The notes under the pieces: model-generated | Database searches by the model: none | What the model was told of the DNA's origin: nothing | Seen by the model: the letters and a program-made list of their open reading frames with translations, nothing else | Source of the DNA: Nephrocerus scutellatus | Lineage: Eukaryota > Arthropoda > Insecta > Diptera > Pipunculidae | Assembly (NCBI GenBank): GCA_947095585.1 | Contig: OX352761.1 | Location: 109,913,890-109,977,889 of the forward strand | Direction of reading: 5' to 3' | DNA: 64,000 nucleotides | Part shown: piece after piece, positions 9,793-20,989 of the stretch | How positions within the stretch are numbered: the stretch's first letter is position 1 | Layout: each line of letters starts with the position of its first letter | Translations under genes and position numbers: made by a program

Positions 9793-11324
9793 AATTCACA
9801 AATAAGTCGACCCAAAACGGTTGTTTTGGACCTGTCATCAAGACTGCTATAATTAGCAGGCACGACTTCTCTTGCCTTCTGTAGAATTGTAAAGAGGTCA
9901 GCTCCAAATAGCCTTTCCGTATCGTCGAAGATGTTAGCTTTTCCGGTAGATGGTACAGGTTTAACGGCTGGCTTTTTTATTGGTTTGCTGTTTGATGCTG
10001 CATGGCTGCTTGTTAGAGGCTTGCTGATCGTTGCTGGCTTGCTGGAAGTCCCCATAGCAGCTATACTAGCAAAACTTACTCCCTTTACTATGGCTTTTGA
10101 AGCAGACATCTGGGCGAATTTATGTTGTTCCTTCTTCTTTTGTGCGGTTTTAAGCTTTTCAGCCATCTTTTCCTTATATTTTGGACATCCTTTATAGTTT
10201 GCCGGATGTCCATTTTTCTGGCAGTTTGTGCAGAAAACGTTGTCGTCTTTTATATTGTCTGCATTTCTTGGGCATTGGCCAGGCAAGTGCTCATCTTTGC
10301 ACTTGACGCATCTGTATTTCATGCCGCAATTACTTGCGACATGTCCAAATTTTTGGCAGTTTCTGCATTGAGTAATGCCCGCCGATTTTAGTTTTTCCCA
10401 ATGCACCAACTGGTTCAAAAGGAGGGTTTTTGAGCAAACTGCCGCTTTATCGCAGTTCTTCTCCAGCTCGACAATGAAATGATTAAATTTCTTGTCAGTC
10501 CTTTGAGATTTGAAGGGTTTCACCACTAGTACAGGGACACCCTCTGTCGTCAACGCTTCCTTGACATCTTCAGCATCAAAGGAGTGGTGAATACCTTTTA
10601 GGACCAACATTTCTTTCCTGTCCTCCTTTGCAGTATAAGTGTTAAACTCAGTCTTTCCCGATTGTAGGAAAGACCGAATTAGCTGATGGCCATCTCTGTT
10701 CATGGCCGTAACGACTGATTTGTTGCTGTTGATGTTGCGAATTCTGCAACTAATGTTGGCGCTCTTCGTGAACTTTGATAGTTCAGCGACGTTTAGTCTG
10801 AAGCAGACTATTGGCGGCATGGAAAAAGGTTTTGATGTTGATCCCGTAGTTAGGGATTTTTGGCTTGATGGAGCTTGATGCACGGAGACTGGTGGTGGTG
10901 CCTTCTTATTTGAGACCTTTTGGGACTCTTTTGGTAAAGCTGTTTTATCAACAGCAATTTTTTTATCAACAGCAGCCACTCCAGGAGAAGATGATGTTGG
11001 TGGTGATGATGGTCTGGAATTTCCAGACAACCTCCTTTTTTTTGCCTTTGCGGGCATGGTTTCAGGAGAAGACCAAGCTTTGCGACTGTCTTCGTCGCTG
11101 GAGTTATCCTCTCCACCACTGCTGGATTCGGGCACTTCAGTATCCGATTCCTCGACAACGCTCATGGTTTCCTCCTCTGAAGTCGCTGAATCGCACAGCT
11201 GGTTCACTTCATCCAGCCTTCGGTACAACGACAAGAGGAAATCCCCACCATGGTTGGTTACTTGTTCCTTAATTAAGGACAAGACCTCGTTTACTTTTTC
11301 CTTCCTTTTTGCTTTTTTCCCCAT
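9780..11324 (-). CDS. Jockey-like ORF1: gag-like nucleic-acid-binding protein
   Basis: A 514-aa protein expected to coat the element RNA and form the RNP. The N-terminus is basic (GKKAKRKEK), followed by an acidic Ser/Glu/Asp-rich stretch (47-80), a basic KAKKRR patch (93-98), and a Pro/Ser-rich linker to about 170. Residues about 220-290 (NTYTAKEDRKEMLVLKGIHH and onward) resemble the PRE_C2HC domain found before zinc knuckles in jockey gags. Three zinc knuckles follow: C320-C323-H328-C333, C339-C342-H346-C351 and C365-C368-H373-C380. A Lys/Gln-rich tract (381-402) and a Ser/Lys-rich tail end the protein. The start codon sits in AAAATGG, a good context, and no upstream in-frame ATG extends it. 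It overlaps ORF2 by 13 nt. Confidence 0.94.
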   Translation of the reverse strand: MGKKAKRKEKVNEVLSLIKEQVTNHGGDFLLSLYRRLDEVNQLCDSATSEEETMSVVEESDTEVPESSSGGEDNSSDEDSRKAWSSPETMPAKAKKRRLSGNSRPSSPPTSSSPGVAAVDKKIAVDKTALPKESQKVSNKKAPPPVSVHQAPSSQKSLTTGSTSKPFSMPPIVCFRLNVAELSKFTKSANISCRIRNINSNKSVVTAMNRDGHQLIRSFLQSGKTEFNTYTAKEDRKEMLVLKGIHHSFDAEDVKEALTTEGVPVLVVKPFKSQRTDKKFNHFIVELEKNCDKAAVCSKTLLLNQLVHWEKLKSAGITQCRNCQKFGHVASNCGMKYRCVKCKDEHLPGQCPRNADNIKDDNVFCTNCQKNGHPANYKGCPKYKEKMAEKLKTAQKKKEQHKFAQMSASKAIVKGVSFASIAAMGTSSKPATISKPLTSSHAASNSKPIKKPAVKPVPSTGKANIFDDTERLFGADLFTILQKAREVVPANYSSLDDRSKTTVLGRLICELCSQ

Positions 11325-11546
11325 TTTATAGGGCTGATTAAAAGGAAAACCTTTTCTGAAAATAAATTCTAAAGAAAAATATTCCTGAAATTAAAAAATA
11401 ATTTGTGAAATAATAAAAAATCAAAAAGTAGCAGGTAGCGAAATGCTCGCTTTTGGTTTTGGGTTTTTTTTTAATCGGTAGCAGGTAGCTGGACGATATT
11501 ATGCGTGATCTGCGTGTGCTCGTGTTGAGCGCTCGATGATGACTGT
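11325..11546 (-). promoter_or_regulatory. 5' UTR with probable internal Pol II promoter of the jockey element
   Basis: The element begins ACAGTC on the minus strand at 11546; CAGTC fits the core of the insect initiator (TCAKTY). With the A of CAGT as +1, ACACG at +28 to +32 matches four of five positions of the downstream promoter element consensus. Initiator-plus-DPE promoters are known in jockey-type elements. GTAGCAGGTAGC occurs twice (near 11428 and 11478). Promoter function is inference from position and motif. Confidence 0.5.
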
Positions 11547-11560
11547 ACTTACTCGGTGTG
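11547..11560. repeat. Target-site duplication, right copy (14 bp)
   Basis: Identical to 6579-6592; marks the 5' end of the minus-strand jockey element. Confidence 0.95.
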
Positions 11561-13619
11561 GTAAGTTTGCTATTTCTATGCCACTGCTGTTGCTCTGGTC
11601 GGAGCAGGGTACCTGTTGAGTGCATTTAGTCGTATTTCTTTTAATGTAAGTGCCATCGGCTTTTGTGTGCTGTTGTAGTCAAAATTCGGTCGGTTTTGGA
11701 TGATATCCTTATTGCCGATTATTGTTGGTACAGGGTGTACCAAAGTTACGTAATAATGCCTTAAGTTTGTTTGGGAAAAATTCGTCCTACGCCTTGACGA
11801 ATATGTTCCTCACAAGTGCTTTGCTTACACATTCTGCGACCATTACGACAGCCTATGGCCGCTTCTTGGAGATTTTTTTCACTGTTCGGAATGGAGTACC
11901 TTAATATACCAGTTATTGATGTTCCTGATGCGAATCCAAACTGATAAATTTCATCGATACTGTGTCACTCAGCATTAACTCGTTCTCTTACTTTAGTCTA
12001 GTTGGTCTCATTTGCTGGTTATGTGGTGTAATTAAATGATTATTGTCACCTTTTGGAGGACAGAAGTTATTTTTATCTAATTAGTTACTTTAATTTACTA
12101 AATAAAAAGTTGTTCACCTCAGTAAAGGAGGAGCATTGTATTTCGGTGCAAGAAATACGTTTTTTTTTGTGCTATAATTACTACAATAAACCATTAATTG
12201 CTGTGTACAACAACTAACACAATAGCACTGGTCCTTCAACTACATTAAAATTTAAACTAAACATCAAACCACGTACAATTCCAACATCGAATACTTGGAG
12301 TAAAAATACCGCGAGCGAACCGACAATTTATAGCTCTCCATCTGCAGTCTACACCACAACAACTTTGCAGTTCCTGACAGGTAATTCCGTCTGCACTTCA
12401 TAGTAAATCACTACACTGTGGTGTGGTGGCAATGAGAAGAAAAAAATTATAATCATTAGGTTCTACGTTCCCTAGTATCGCGCTACCATACATGTGCACA
12501 TGGCTCGCTCGCTCGCTCGTGTACACCTTTCAAAGGATATTTATATGAATTCTACGAGAGTCCTGTTTAAATGAAAATAGCAAATGTCCGCCAATGAAGA
12601 TTTATTATACTCTAAGTCGGCGAAGGAGTATTTTGCAAAAAGTAAATTGCTGGAACAAAAGGAAGACCGACCTTTCTTAAGGACTTTTATTTGTTGGTAC
12701 GTGAAAGGGGAAGAGTTTTTGTTTTGGACATCATCGACGCTTTCGTTTACAATACTTGTCATTTCGTACATTAAGATGGTCGACTGGAAGTGGTTAATTG
12801 TTAAAAATTAATTATCTAGGTGATCTCTCGTTTGAATCAATGAATGGAAGAATTTCCAGTTTACATTAAGGTGATGTTGGCGTGTCCACATTTCATTACA
12901 CTTTTCAATTAAGATCTGTCAGGCTTTATGCCTGCGGTGTATTGAAGACAAACTGTAATTGGCAGACGAGGCGAACTTGCATTTGGTGGATTGAACGAGA
13001 TGTTTACTTTTTTTTGTACCATCAAGGATGTCGAAGTACTGATGATGATGATGATGATGTACGCAAAATGGAATTAATTGACAATTCAATTAAATGAAAT
13101 CGCTTTGCGCCGCAGCGCATATTCCATTGAATTTAATTCATCAGATTGACATTGGCCATAGGCGCTGTGCGTGAGGGCCAATACCTAATACCAATGTCAT
13201 TGTCATTTCAATTTAAATTGGATTTCAAATACATTATAGAGTAAGAACAACAGTGTTTTCAATTAAATACACGCAAACCAAATCGATTCGAATCAAAGTG
13301 AAATTGTTTGACAAGCGAACAGCATCGATCCTTCGCCGTCGGTCAGCATTAGTGCAAGTGACAACTGGGTAGACTTGTGTTATTGTTGATGACAGTGGGT
13401 GAATGTGAAACAAAATTATACCTGACCATTTTCCTGTTCAGCGCAATCCTAAAACGAAGAAGTTTTTCTAGTCTTAACAATCAAATTGCTTTGTCGTTAT
13501 AGAAGACGCAGGATAGCTACGTTGCTCCGACGACTCCAGCCTAAATCTTAAGCATGCCGACCATATTCCTTTTTTTTTTTGGAAATTTCCTGAAATATTT
13601 TATCGCAATATTTATTCGG
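11561..13619. other. Unique-looking noncoding DNA, no gene seen
   Basis: No transposon domain recognised. It contains a short GCTC tetranucleotide run near 12503-12519, a GATGATGATG run near 13040-13058, and an AT-rich island (13065-13280) with several CAATTAA/TTAATTG motifs and an imperfect hairpin (13145-13155 against 13191-13201). The open frames at 12584-12811 and 12541-12771 overlap on opposite strands and look like chance. Confidence 0.5.
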
Positions 13620-15300
13620 TTTATCTATCGAGTAATTTCTTTTGGACAACCAGCAGAACCCTTTTTTAACCCTATCCCATTTGGCAGACATAAAATTTCT
13701 ATTATATCATAGGTGATTTTAGTCAAAGAGACGTACCACCTCCCTAGTGAAGGATGTATTATGTCCTTAGTAGTAAAATAAAATTCGTTGTTGTCGAGTA
13801 TATTTCCTTTTGAAAAATGCGTCTCCTTAACAAAATTAGTGCTGGGCATTCGCAGAGAATGTGCTCGGATGATTCAACATCTTCCTGGCAGAACCTACAT
13901 TCTGTCTTTGAGCCCACACCAATTTTGTTAAGTTGATATCGCAAGACACAATAACATGTTAGGAAACTCACCAGCTTTCTAATGCTATCCCTATTTATAT
14001 TAGGGATTTCCTTATACGAAAAGGGCTGGATGAATTGTTTGGATTTGGACGTTATCCCAGTGGGCAAGATGAAGCTTGTGTTCCCAAGAATTTATCAGTG
14101 CTGTAGTGGCGGTCCAGTTAACACCACAGTAGGTTTCATGTCATATGAACGCAGATTCCGAGCTAGCCCTAGCTAGTACTAGCAGACCTCTAGCGTCCAG
14201 TGCCGGAACACCAATTTTACCCGGTCCAATATTTCTACCCCAAATTTCCTTCCAAAACAGTGCTCCCTGACCTCAATGTCGGGGATAGTGCAGAACATGT
14301 CTCTTTCACGAATTGAGTCAAGAATTTTCAGGGGACCCACATAGTCACCCGGTTTGTACCCGTATTCTAGTTGCACATTAATAGCGCATCTAACAGCCGT
14401 CTTCCTGATCAAGATATGTAATTTATTTAAAGAGGACCAGCTCAGTTTTGGATGGGTTTACCTTCTAGTCCACAGCTTTTGGCCCATTTTGTGATGACTG
14501 AGAGAGCATTTTGCATAACCTCTATGGTGGTATTATGAACCTACCTGATATAGCTATGGCTACATCATCAGCATAGGCAATTACGGTCATGCCAGTCCTT
14601 TCTAGCTGCTTTAGCAATCCGTTGATTACTACATTCCAGAGTAAAGGGAATATAACGCCTCCCTCTATCTACATGCCTTCTAATGGTAGAACCTCCCAGC
14701 TCAGCTTTAACAATCCTGCTTAGAGCATATGATTGATTAGCTTGGATACTGAGTGGTCAATTCCAAGAAGATGCATGCTATTCATTGACTCTGTCTTTAG
14801 ATTGTTGAAGGCACCTTATATGTCGAGAAACGATACGAGTGAATATTCTTTCGAGTGTAGTGATTTTTCAATCGTATGCACCAGTGTGTAAAGCGCTGTC
14901 TCAACCAAATTCCCTTTGCAGTAAGCGTGTTGAGATTGAGCTCATTTGCTGAGTCCTACCTTGTTTTTTATGTACACATCCAATGACCTTTCCAAAGTTT
15001 TCAAAAGAAAGGAAGATAGAGATATTGGTCTTAGGTCCTTTAGGTAACCATGTGAGCTTTTTCCTGCTTTCGGAATGAAGACTACTTTAACTTCCGCCCA
15101 TTTCACAGGAATATGTATTAATTTAGACACCCTTTGAGAAGAACAAGGATAATGTCACAAGTTATTCTGTAATTCCGCTGGTAGGATTTGGTCTGGACCG
15201 GCTGCGTTATAATGCTTGAAGCCGCTAATTGCCCATTTGCATATCGTATGAGTTCCATGCTCAGAATTGAGTTCTAACTCATTCCATGATTCCTTGATGA
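13620..15300 (-). pseudogene. R1-like non-LTR ORF2 fossil, copy C2
   Basis: Minus-strand blocks from 5' to 3': an RT finger block VKWAEVKVVFIPKAGK then KDLRPISLSSFLLKTLE (15130-14942); a palm region near 14690-14560 giving GGVIFPLLWNVVINGLLKQL and IAYADDVAIAI with an intact YADD; a linker with GYKPGDYVGPLKIL (14412-14179); and a C-terminal zinc motif CRFC...HILCEC (14067-13759, Cys-Cys-His-Cys), typical of the R1/LOA tail after RNase H. Blocks lie in several frames with gaps, so the gene is dead. RNase H itself was not clearly seen; part of it appears deleted between 14180 and 14070. The upstream endonuclease is absent. Confidence 0.8.
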
Positions 15301-15309
15301 TGACATGTT

Positions 15310-15640
15310 CTCACAACTAGGAAATATTTTACCCACAGTTAATACACAGTTCCCAAATTGACACAATTTTCACACAAAATTAACACAGTCCGCAATAAGG
15401 AATTGATTTTTGACATAAATAACACAAATTACCTAAATAAACACATTTTTCACTTAAAACGAGCATAGGTCCTAACTCGGAATGTTTTGAAACTCATTCA
15501 AATCACAATTCCTAAATAGGATCTCCTCGCACGAATATAAAACACTATTCCTATATAGAAATTTTTCGTCCGACGCAATTCCTAAATAAGAGTTTTGGTT
15601 CACACCCAATTCCCAAATAGTAATTTTTATGTCCGATATA
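15310..15640. repeat. Degenerate short-period repeat (AATTCCTAAATAG-type, about 31-39 bp)
   Basis: AATTCCTAAATAG or close variants begin at 15507, 15546, 15577 and 15608 (spacing 39, 31, 31). Looser relatives (CAGTTCCCAAATTG, ACCTAAATAA, AGGTCCTAACTCGG) extend left to about 15310. Function unknown. Confidence 0.6.
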
Positions 15641-16639
15641 ATTATCGCATCGTAAGAAATACGCCTAGATAACATACTATAACGACTGTATCAAAAAATT
15701 TGCTACAGCGATACTGACGGTAGGTGTAGTTAAGACTAAAGCGATAGCACAGATAATACATTTATTGACTATGGTGGTAGGTTAGGTGGCACCGGACACA
15801 AGTGATAATAGTTTCGAAATAGCAGTACTTTGTTCTATTGAGCGCATAAATAATTCAGAGACAACTTCTGGACATTGAAACGGGGCTCGAAACTGTCCCA
15901 TAAATCTCGTTTGGCACAACAGTTTCCCAAAACGGTATGTGGGAATATGAACATACCTAGGGGGCAACAAAAATGACTGAAAAATATTCCGCAAAAGAAT
16001 TAAAAAGATCCAATTATTTTAAGAATGCAATTCCAAAGTGCGCAGAATTTGTGTTGTATGTATATAGAATTTCAAAGATCTCATTAATTTTAACTTAAGC
16101 AATGTGGAATGTTGTAAATTTCATGTTACACTTTATTATGATAAGAAACCCTACAAATTCTTGAAATCGGAGAAATACTTTGATCAGAATGAATCAAAGG
16201 AATTGTAGACGCTGGCAACCTCCCACCTCTAAAACTCAAATCAAAAATGCTTCAGAAACCAAACAATCTCTGGGATAACGACAACACTTACTGCTGTAAT
16301 TTCACGGCCACACACACCCACATTAACAACACATTAACTGATGAAGAATGAAAAAATCTAATTAATAAGATCTCAAATCAACATCACAGGAAATTTATCT
16401 CTTTGTGAGTATTTATGGCTATTGAGAAACATTATCTAAGTGCTGGTAGGTAGGTTTTTTTTTGGAGTTTTCCTTGCAAAATAGCAGAATATTGTGCTGC
16501 ATAGTTTTTCTTCTTTGATACAGTCAATATATATAATAAAAGATAATTAGAAATGATGATTTCTCTTATTTAGAAATTGTTAAATGTGGGTTAAAGTGTA
16601 CTTGAATGTTTAACTCCTTTCAGATAATCGGTGTCGTTA
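15641..16639. other. No gene seen
   Basis: AT-rich; only short chance open frames (15782-15994, 15472-15675). No repeat from the other families was identified. Confidence 0.45.
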
Positions 16640-17084
16640 TTTTTAAGAACTGGGCGATTTACAAAAACAAATAAATTTATTTTGCTTATTCCTACTTGTA
16701 TGAGAAGCTAAGAGCGGTGTCGTCTGCGAATGAATAGATTGGATTAGATTTAGTATAAAGAAGAGATCATTTACTATATAAGAATTATAATTTACGATAT
16801 GATAATATAAGAAAGAGTATCGGAGACAAATTAGAGCCCTGTGGTTCGCCTGCATTTATGCGGTGAGTTTCCGACCGCCAAAAACAACTTGCCATAAGCG
16901 ATTTCAAATATAGTAACTAATCCAATGAAGCTTTTTTTTTATCGACTTCATAAGCACGAATTCTTTCAAAGGGCTCTGTCCAATGCCTTCAAAATAATAA
17001 GTGCAATAACTCTCCTCTCACTAAACTGATGAATATAATGGTGAAATATACCATCAAATCACCAGTAGAGTGTTGGTGGGCTGA
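16640..17084 (-). pseudogene. I/jockey-like RT palm fragment, copy B1
   Basis: Minus-strand translation gives FADDTA at 16719-16730 and, upstream, a decayed GVPQGS box reading AGEPQGS near 16840-16860. Text further upstream (16920-17050) parallels 27880-28050 in copy B4. The start of a second, partly duplicated copy follows directly. Family B is the most fragmented LINE in this window (copies at 16.6, 17.1, 18.8, 27.1, 41.4, 42.6, 54.0 and 60.8 kb). It is non-functional. Confidence 0.7.
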
Positions 17085-17560
17085 AAAAATAAAACAAAAA
17101 AATAGTTTTTCTTATTTCTACTTGTATGAGAAGCTGAGAGTGGTGTCGTCTGCGAAAGAATAGATTGGATTAGATTTAGTATAAAGCAGGGATCGATTAT
17201 GAATATAAGAAAAGTTTCGGGGACAAAACAGAGCCGTGTGGTTCGCCAGCATTTATGCGGTGAATTTCCGTTCGCCATCAAATCACCAGTAGAATGTTGG
17301 GCACGAATTCCATACCATGCCGGTCACTTGGAAAATCTTGTGTTTCAAGATATTTTATGAGCTGACGATATATTAGAATTTTCATAATTTTCAAAATAAC
17401 TGGCATTAGTTCTTTGGGATGTACAAAGCAGGACACGACGGCTCATCTTTTTTTCGGTTAGGGTTACAAGTTACACGAAATGTCCAGATAGATATAAAAA
17501 CTTACGCGATGGTAATGCCAACGTTAAAGAACACCTCTTTAGAACTATAAGGGAATACCA
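17085..17560 (-). pseudogene. I/jockey-like RT palm fragment, copy B2 (tandem duplicate of B1)
   Basis: Repeats the B1 order: FADD at 17145-17156, the phrase GAATAGATTGGATTAGATTT, and the GVPQGS box decayed to AGEPHGS near 17230-17250. After 17300 it continues with sequence paralleling 28050-28310 of copy B4, with a deletion. It lies about 425 bp from B1 in the same orientation, so a local tandem duplication after insertion is likely. Confidence 0.65.
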
Positions 17561-18344
17561 TCTAGCGAACAGCTGATTTGTGTATGTTTAACAACAACTG
17601 TATAAGAACAACAGTGAATGCGGAGGTGCAGACGGAAGCAACTACTAATCTGGAATCGTGGAGCCAGTTGCAAAATGCACAGTAAGCAGATTGGCCTTGT
17701 CATATGATCTGACAGATGGAATGGCATTATAAATGAGTGTTGGAATTGACAAGGAGGCAGTATTTTTAATTCCGAAAACCAAACATGTTTTCTACATTTG
17801 GGACATTGTAGCATTTTATGTCAAAGTTTCGTCATATGCAAAGCTATCTCGCCGAATGTGGGCATATATTGATTCGTCCGAAAACCGCAGGAAACATATT
17901 TCATAATATTCTAAGTGTGCAAGCCAATTTTTGCTTTTACAAATTTTAAAAAACCAAAGTGGAAAGAACACTTTCCTGAGATGAGGAGTAATGTTTTATC
18001 AACACACTTGATACCCAGGCCGTATAGATACAACTATTATACGAAAATAGGTGAAGAAAAAAACGAATTTAACTTTTTAATAAACATATTATTTTAAATA
18101 CACAAATACGAGTATAAATATTCAAAATTATTAATAATTTTTTTTAATAATTCACAAGAAATGCTGATTCTGTTTTCGACTTAATGTTCATCACCCAAAG
18201 ACTCGTCTTACATTGTTACCAGTCAGTCAATTCAGGACAGACATAGCCATTTGTCATTTGCAACTTCTCGTGCTACCGCGATTCGTCGTCTAATTACCAT
18301 TCCTACCTTATACAAATTGTAAGAAACTGTTTTCTAATTTTTTT
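17561..18344. other. No gene seen
   Basis: A minus-strand 89-aa frame (17545-17814) has a CPKC pair but no matching His/Cys partner motif. Treated as unassigned. Confidence 0.45.
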
Positions 18345-18600
18345 TTGTAATTGTAGGTTAGTGCTACTGAGTGAGCGTGATGTTCAAAGTTCGAATTCCT
18401 GAAACACACCAAAAAGCTTTACGTGGTCCCAACTCTCGCAAATGTCTTCCAAATGCCCGATAGTAATAAGTCTCATGGAAAAGCTTCTCAATTCGCCTTT
18501 CGAATATGGCTTTAAATTGTAAGTCTCTTCAATATGTGTGCTAATATATAACACAACCGCGATGGTTGCGACAATTTAGGACCATAGATATTAGTGTCGA
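18345..18600 (+). repeat. tRNA-derived SINE, copy S2
   Basis: Carries a degraded Pol III B-box (AGTTCGAATTCC near 18390) followed by the same body as the copy at 49050: CTCTCGC, then AGTAATAA, then AAGCTTCTCAATTCGCC, then TGTGTGCTAATATATAACAC and a TGGTTGCGA block. The A-box is poorly preserved. Confidence 0.65.
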
Positions 18601-18774
18601 ATTCATCGTTTCCCGGTTTTTTAAATGACGTAAAGTAAACACTATCGTTTCTTGTTTTAGTTGGAAAATCTAAAGAGTATTTGAAGCTACATTGTGAGAA
18701 GGTCTGATGGAATGTTTAACCTTATGAGTCACGACCGGAAATCAAAAGCTTCTTGAGATTACTGAATTGATTTT

Positions 18775-19400
18775 TAAATTTTCTGGAATTCAGCTGGCCT
18801 TTTCTCTTGAGCACCGCTGGCATGCAGCTGGCGTGTTCTCTTGAGCACCGCTGGTGGAAAAAGCGATAAAAAAGTGACAAGCAGGAAACGTTCCTGCGGT
18901 GTTCAAGCGAATCTATTGATTTCGCAATGTTTTCGTCACCGATAATTTATATCGCATGGTTTTGTATTCTATCTAGCTGATCCAAGGTAGTTTTAGGCTA
19001 TAGTTTTGATAGACTTATTCCTGGAAGGGATAAAGTCTATCATATCAATAAGGGTGATGTTAGCGGCGCCATCCACGTTGCTTTCGTGAAATGATAGCGA
19101 CCAGTTAATACTACCAAAGAAGATTTTGAGGCCGTCCCGATAGGCTTTCTCGTATTCTCATACTGGCTTTTGGGAGTTTTTTCTCTAACTGCGTGGCTTA
19201 TTAGCGAGAAATTAGCTAATAATACACAATGGTCTGACGAGCATAGAGGCGATTATACAAATGTGCAGTTCTGATGTATAACACTTTTTGTAAAAATTTG
19301 AAGTGATCGATCAGGTGGCTCCCAATCAAATATATTCCAATACTCAACCCATTTTGTTAGTTGGTTAGTTAGTGATACGTAGTCATTATGTAGCAACTAA
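18775..19400 (-). pseudogene. I/jockey-like LINE fragment, copy B3 (C-terminus joined to endonuclease end)
   Basis: 18775-18995 matches the C-terminal segment of copies at 27.4 and 41.4 kb (GAGCACCGCTGG and the TTTTGTATTCTATCTAGCTG block), with a small internal duplication of the AGCACCGCTGG part. Upstream on the minus strand (19270-19000) are a CSSDHCVLLANF block, like the terminal SDH box of AP endonucleases, and FIPSRNK. Because the RT is missing between them, an internal deletion is inferred. The assignment of the endonuclease piece to the same family is tentative. Confidence 0.5.
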
Positions 19401-20989
19401 AGTTCTTATCACAAAGCGCTTCATCGGTCGTTTTTTATTAATTTTTATGATGAATTCTTTTTTTTGTTGTTCCAAAATGACTTTAATGAGAAGGGGTAGA
19501 TTTTTAATTCAGGCAACAAAACCGATACCAAAAGATGAAAAGCAGCAGTGATTATTTTTTTATGACAGGACAATTTTTTATGTATATCAGAGATTGTCAA
19601 AACATCAAAGTCGGAAAAGTCTGATTAATTTTTTTGTGAATATTTTGCATGGCCATATACCTTTTCTGATCAAAATCTCAAATAGAACACAATCTCATAC
19701 TACACTCCGGTAAAATATTTAATACATATGAGTACATAAAAACCTACATTGTGTCAGTACCAGCGACTGTTGTGGTGGCGGACTTTATACCTGTGATTAT
19801 AGTCTGATTAAAATGATGACCTGCTTCTTTTGAAGTGCCTTGCTTATACTCGATTCAAAGCTACTCAAAAAAAAAAAAAGAACCTGAATCCAGTGTAATC
19901 CAGTTTGAGAGAATGGGAGCGAATAATGGGTCCCACGTTCACGTTTAAGTCAATAAAATTCATTGCCATTCGCCGTTATGTCCTTTTTGTCCTCTTGGTT
20001 TTTTGTTTTGCTCGGTTTCCCCTTCTTCCTGCCCAACGTCCTGTCTATCTAGATGCGATTTTATTTTCCATTTTGTTTCGTTTTTCTATCCGCCTCATGT
20101 TCATATTATCTTTTCGTAACAGAACAAAATTTTATGCTAACCGAAGCAAATAATGTCCTTCGGAAAGGTACAAGTACACAAGCTGATATCATTTGTTTGT
20201 ACTTTTAATATATCCAGTGATATAGCTAAGAGAATGGAGGAGTAATTTGTCAAAAAAAACGATGTATTCTTCAAGAGATTTAAAGCCAAACAAACCCAAC
20301 ACGATGACGAAACTGATCTGATATCTTCACTCCTTTCTGTACTGAAGGATATTTCCAGAATAATACAATCATATACTCGTTTGTATCTTCTATCCGCCCG
20401 GGTGAGGTGTTGGATAGAACCTTCTGACGAAACACAAAATATTGTGTCTCAGTGATTTAGTAGATTATAAGAAAATCTTTGCTGTGATCTGTCTGTCGAG
20501 ATTGTATGGAGTAAGTTGTAAGTTGGATATCATATTCGTTTTTCCACCGGTCCACCGACTGTATGTCAAATGAAATTTCCCACTTTGTCATCTTAAGGAT
20601 TTAGGTATTCAGCCGTTTCTTATTCAATGAATAGAAACCTTCTTCGTCATACCATACCGGGCTCCGTTATTTCTTTTAGGTTAACCAATTGGGATTCGCT
20701 TTGCTCTCCTAATTGGTGGCTGTAGTTTTAGAAGTCCTTGAATATAATAATGCCAACCAAAAGGGAGAATGTCTATTAGAAGATTTTTAAATTTTAGATC
20801 GTATTACTATTTTGTAGCTCTTGTGTGCACAAGCATCATTATCATCTTTGGGCTTTTCTTAATGAGTCTGTTCGCCGGTAGTGCAAATCAGAAAGTAGTA
20901 TACAAAGTAAAAGCAAAACACAATTAGTCGCTCTCATGATCCATTCTTTGCTTAAATTTGTACGACCTTGTGATCGATCGAAATCTTTG
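19401..20989. other. No gene seen
   Basis: AT-rich stretch with homopolymers (A run near 19867-19880). The 82-aa plus-strand frame at 19905-20153 has a hydrophobic stretch but no family signature. Confidence 0.45.

Larger units (their letters stand above)
6593..11546 (-). mobile_element. Full-length, structurally intact jockey-clade non-LTR retrotransposon
   Basis: A 4954-bp element on the minus strand between two perfect 14-bp copies of ACTTACTCGGTGTG. From 5' to 3' it has a 222-nt 5' UTR, ORF1 (gag-like, 514 aa), a 13-nt overlap, ORF2 (endonuclease-RT, 975 aa) and a 272-nt 3' UTR. The 5' end reads ACAGTCATCATCG. The 3' end has AATAAA (complement of 6615-6620) about 22 nt before the terminus and finishes in a TAAATC-like short repeat, not a long poly(A). 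Both ORFs are free of stops and frameshifts, with catalytic motifs visible. ORF2 without RNase H plus a gag carrying a PRE_C2HC-type domain fits the jockey clade. Intact ORFs and an unmutated duplication suggest recent insertion; activity is inference. Confidence 0.93.

Noticed and set aside
17545..17814. Zinc-finger-like minus-strand frame (CPKC)
   Set aside because: No second Cys/His pair at suitable spacing; not a knuckle or finger.
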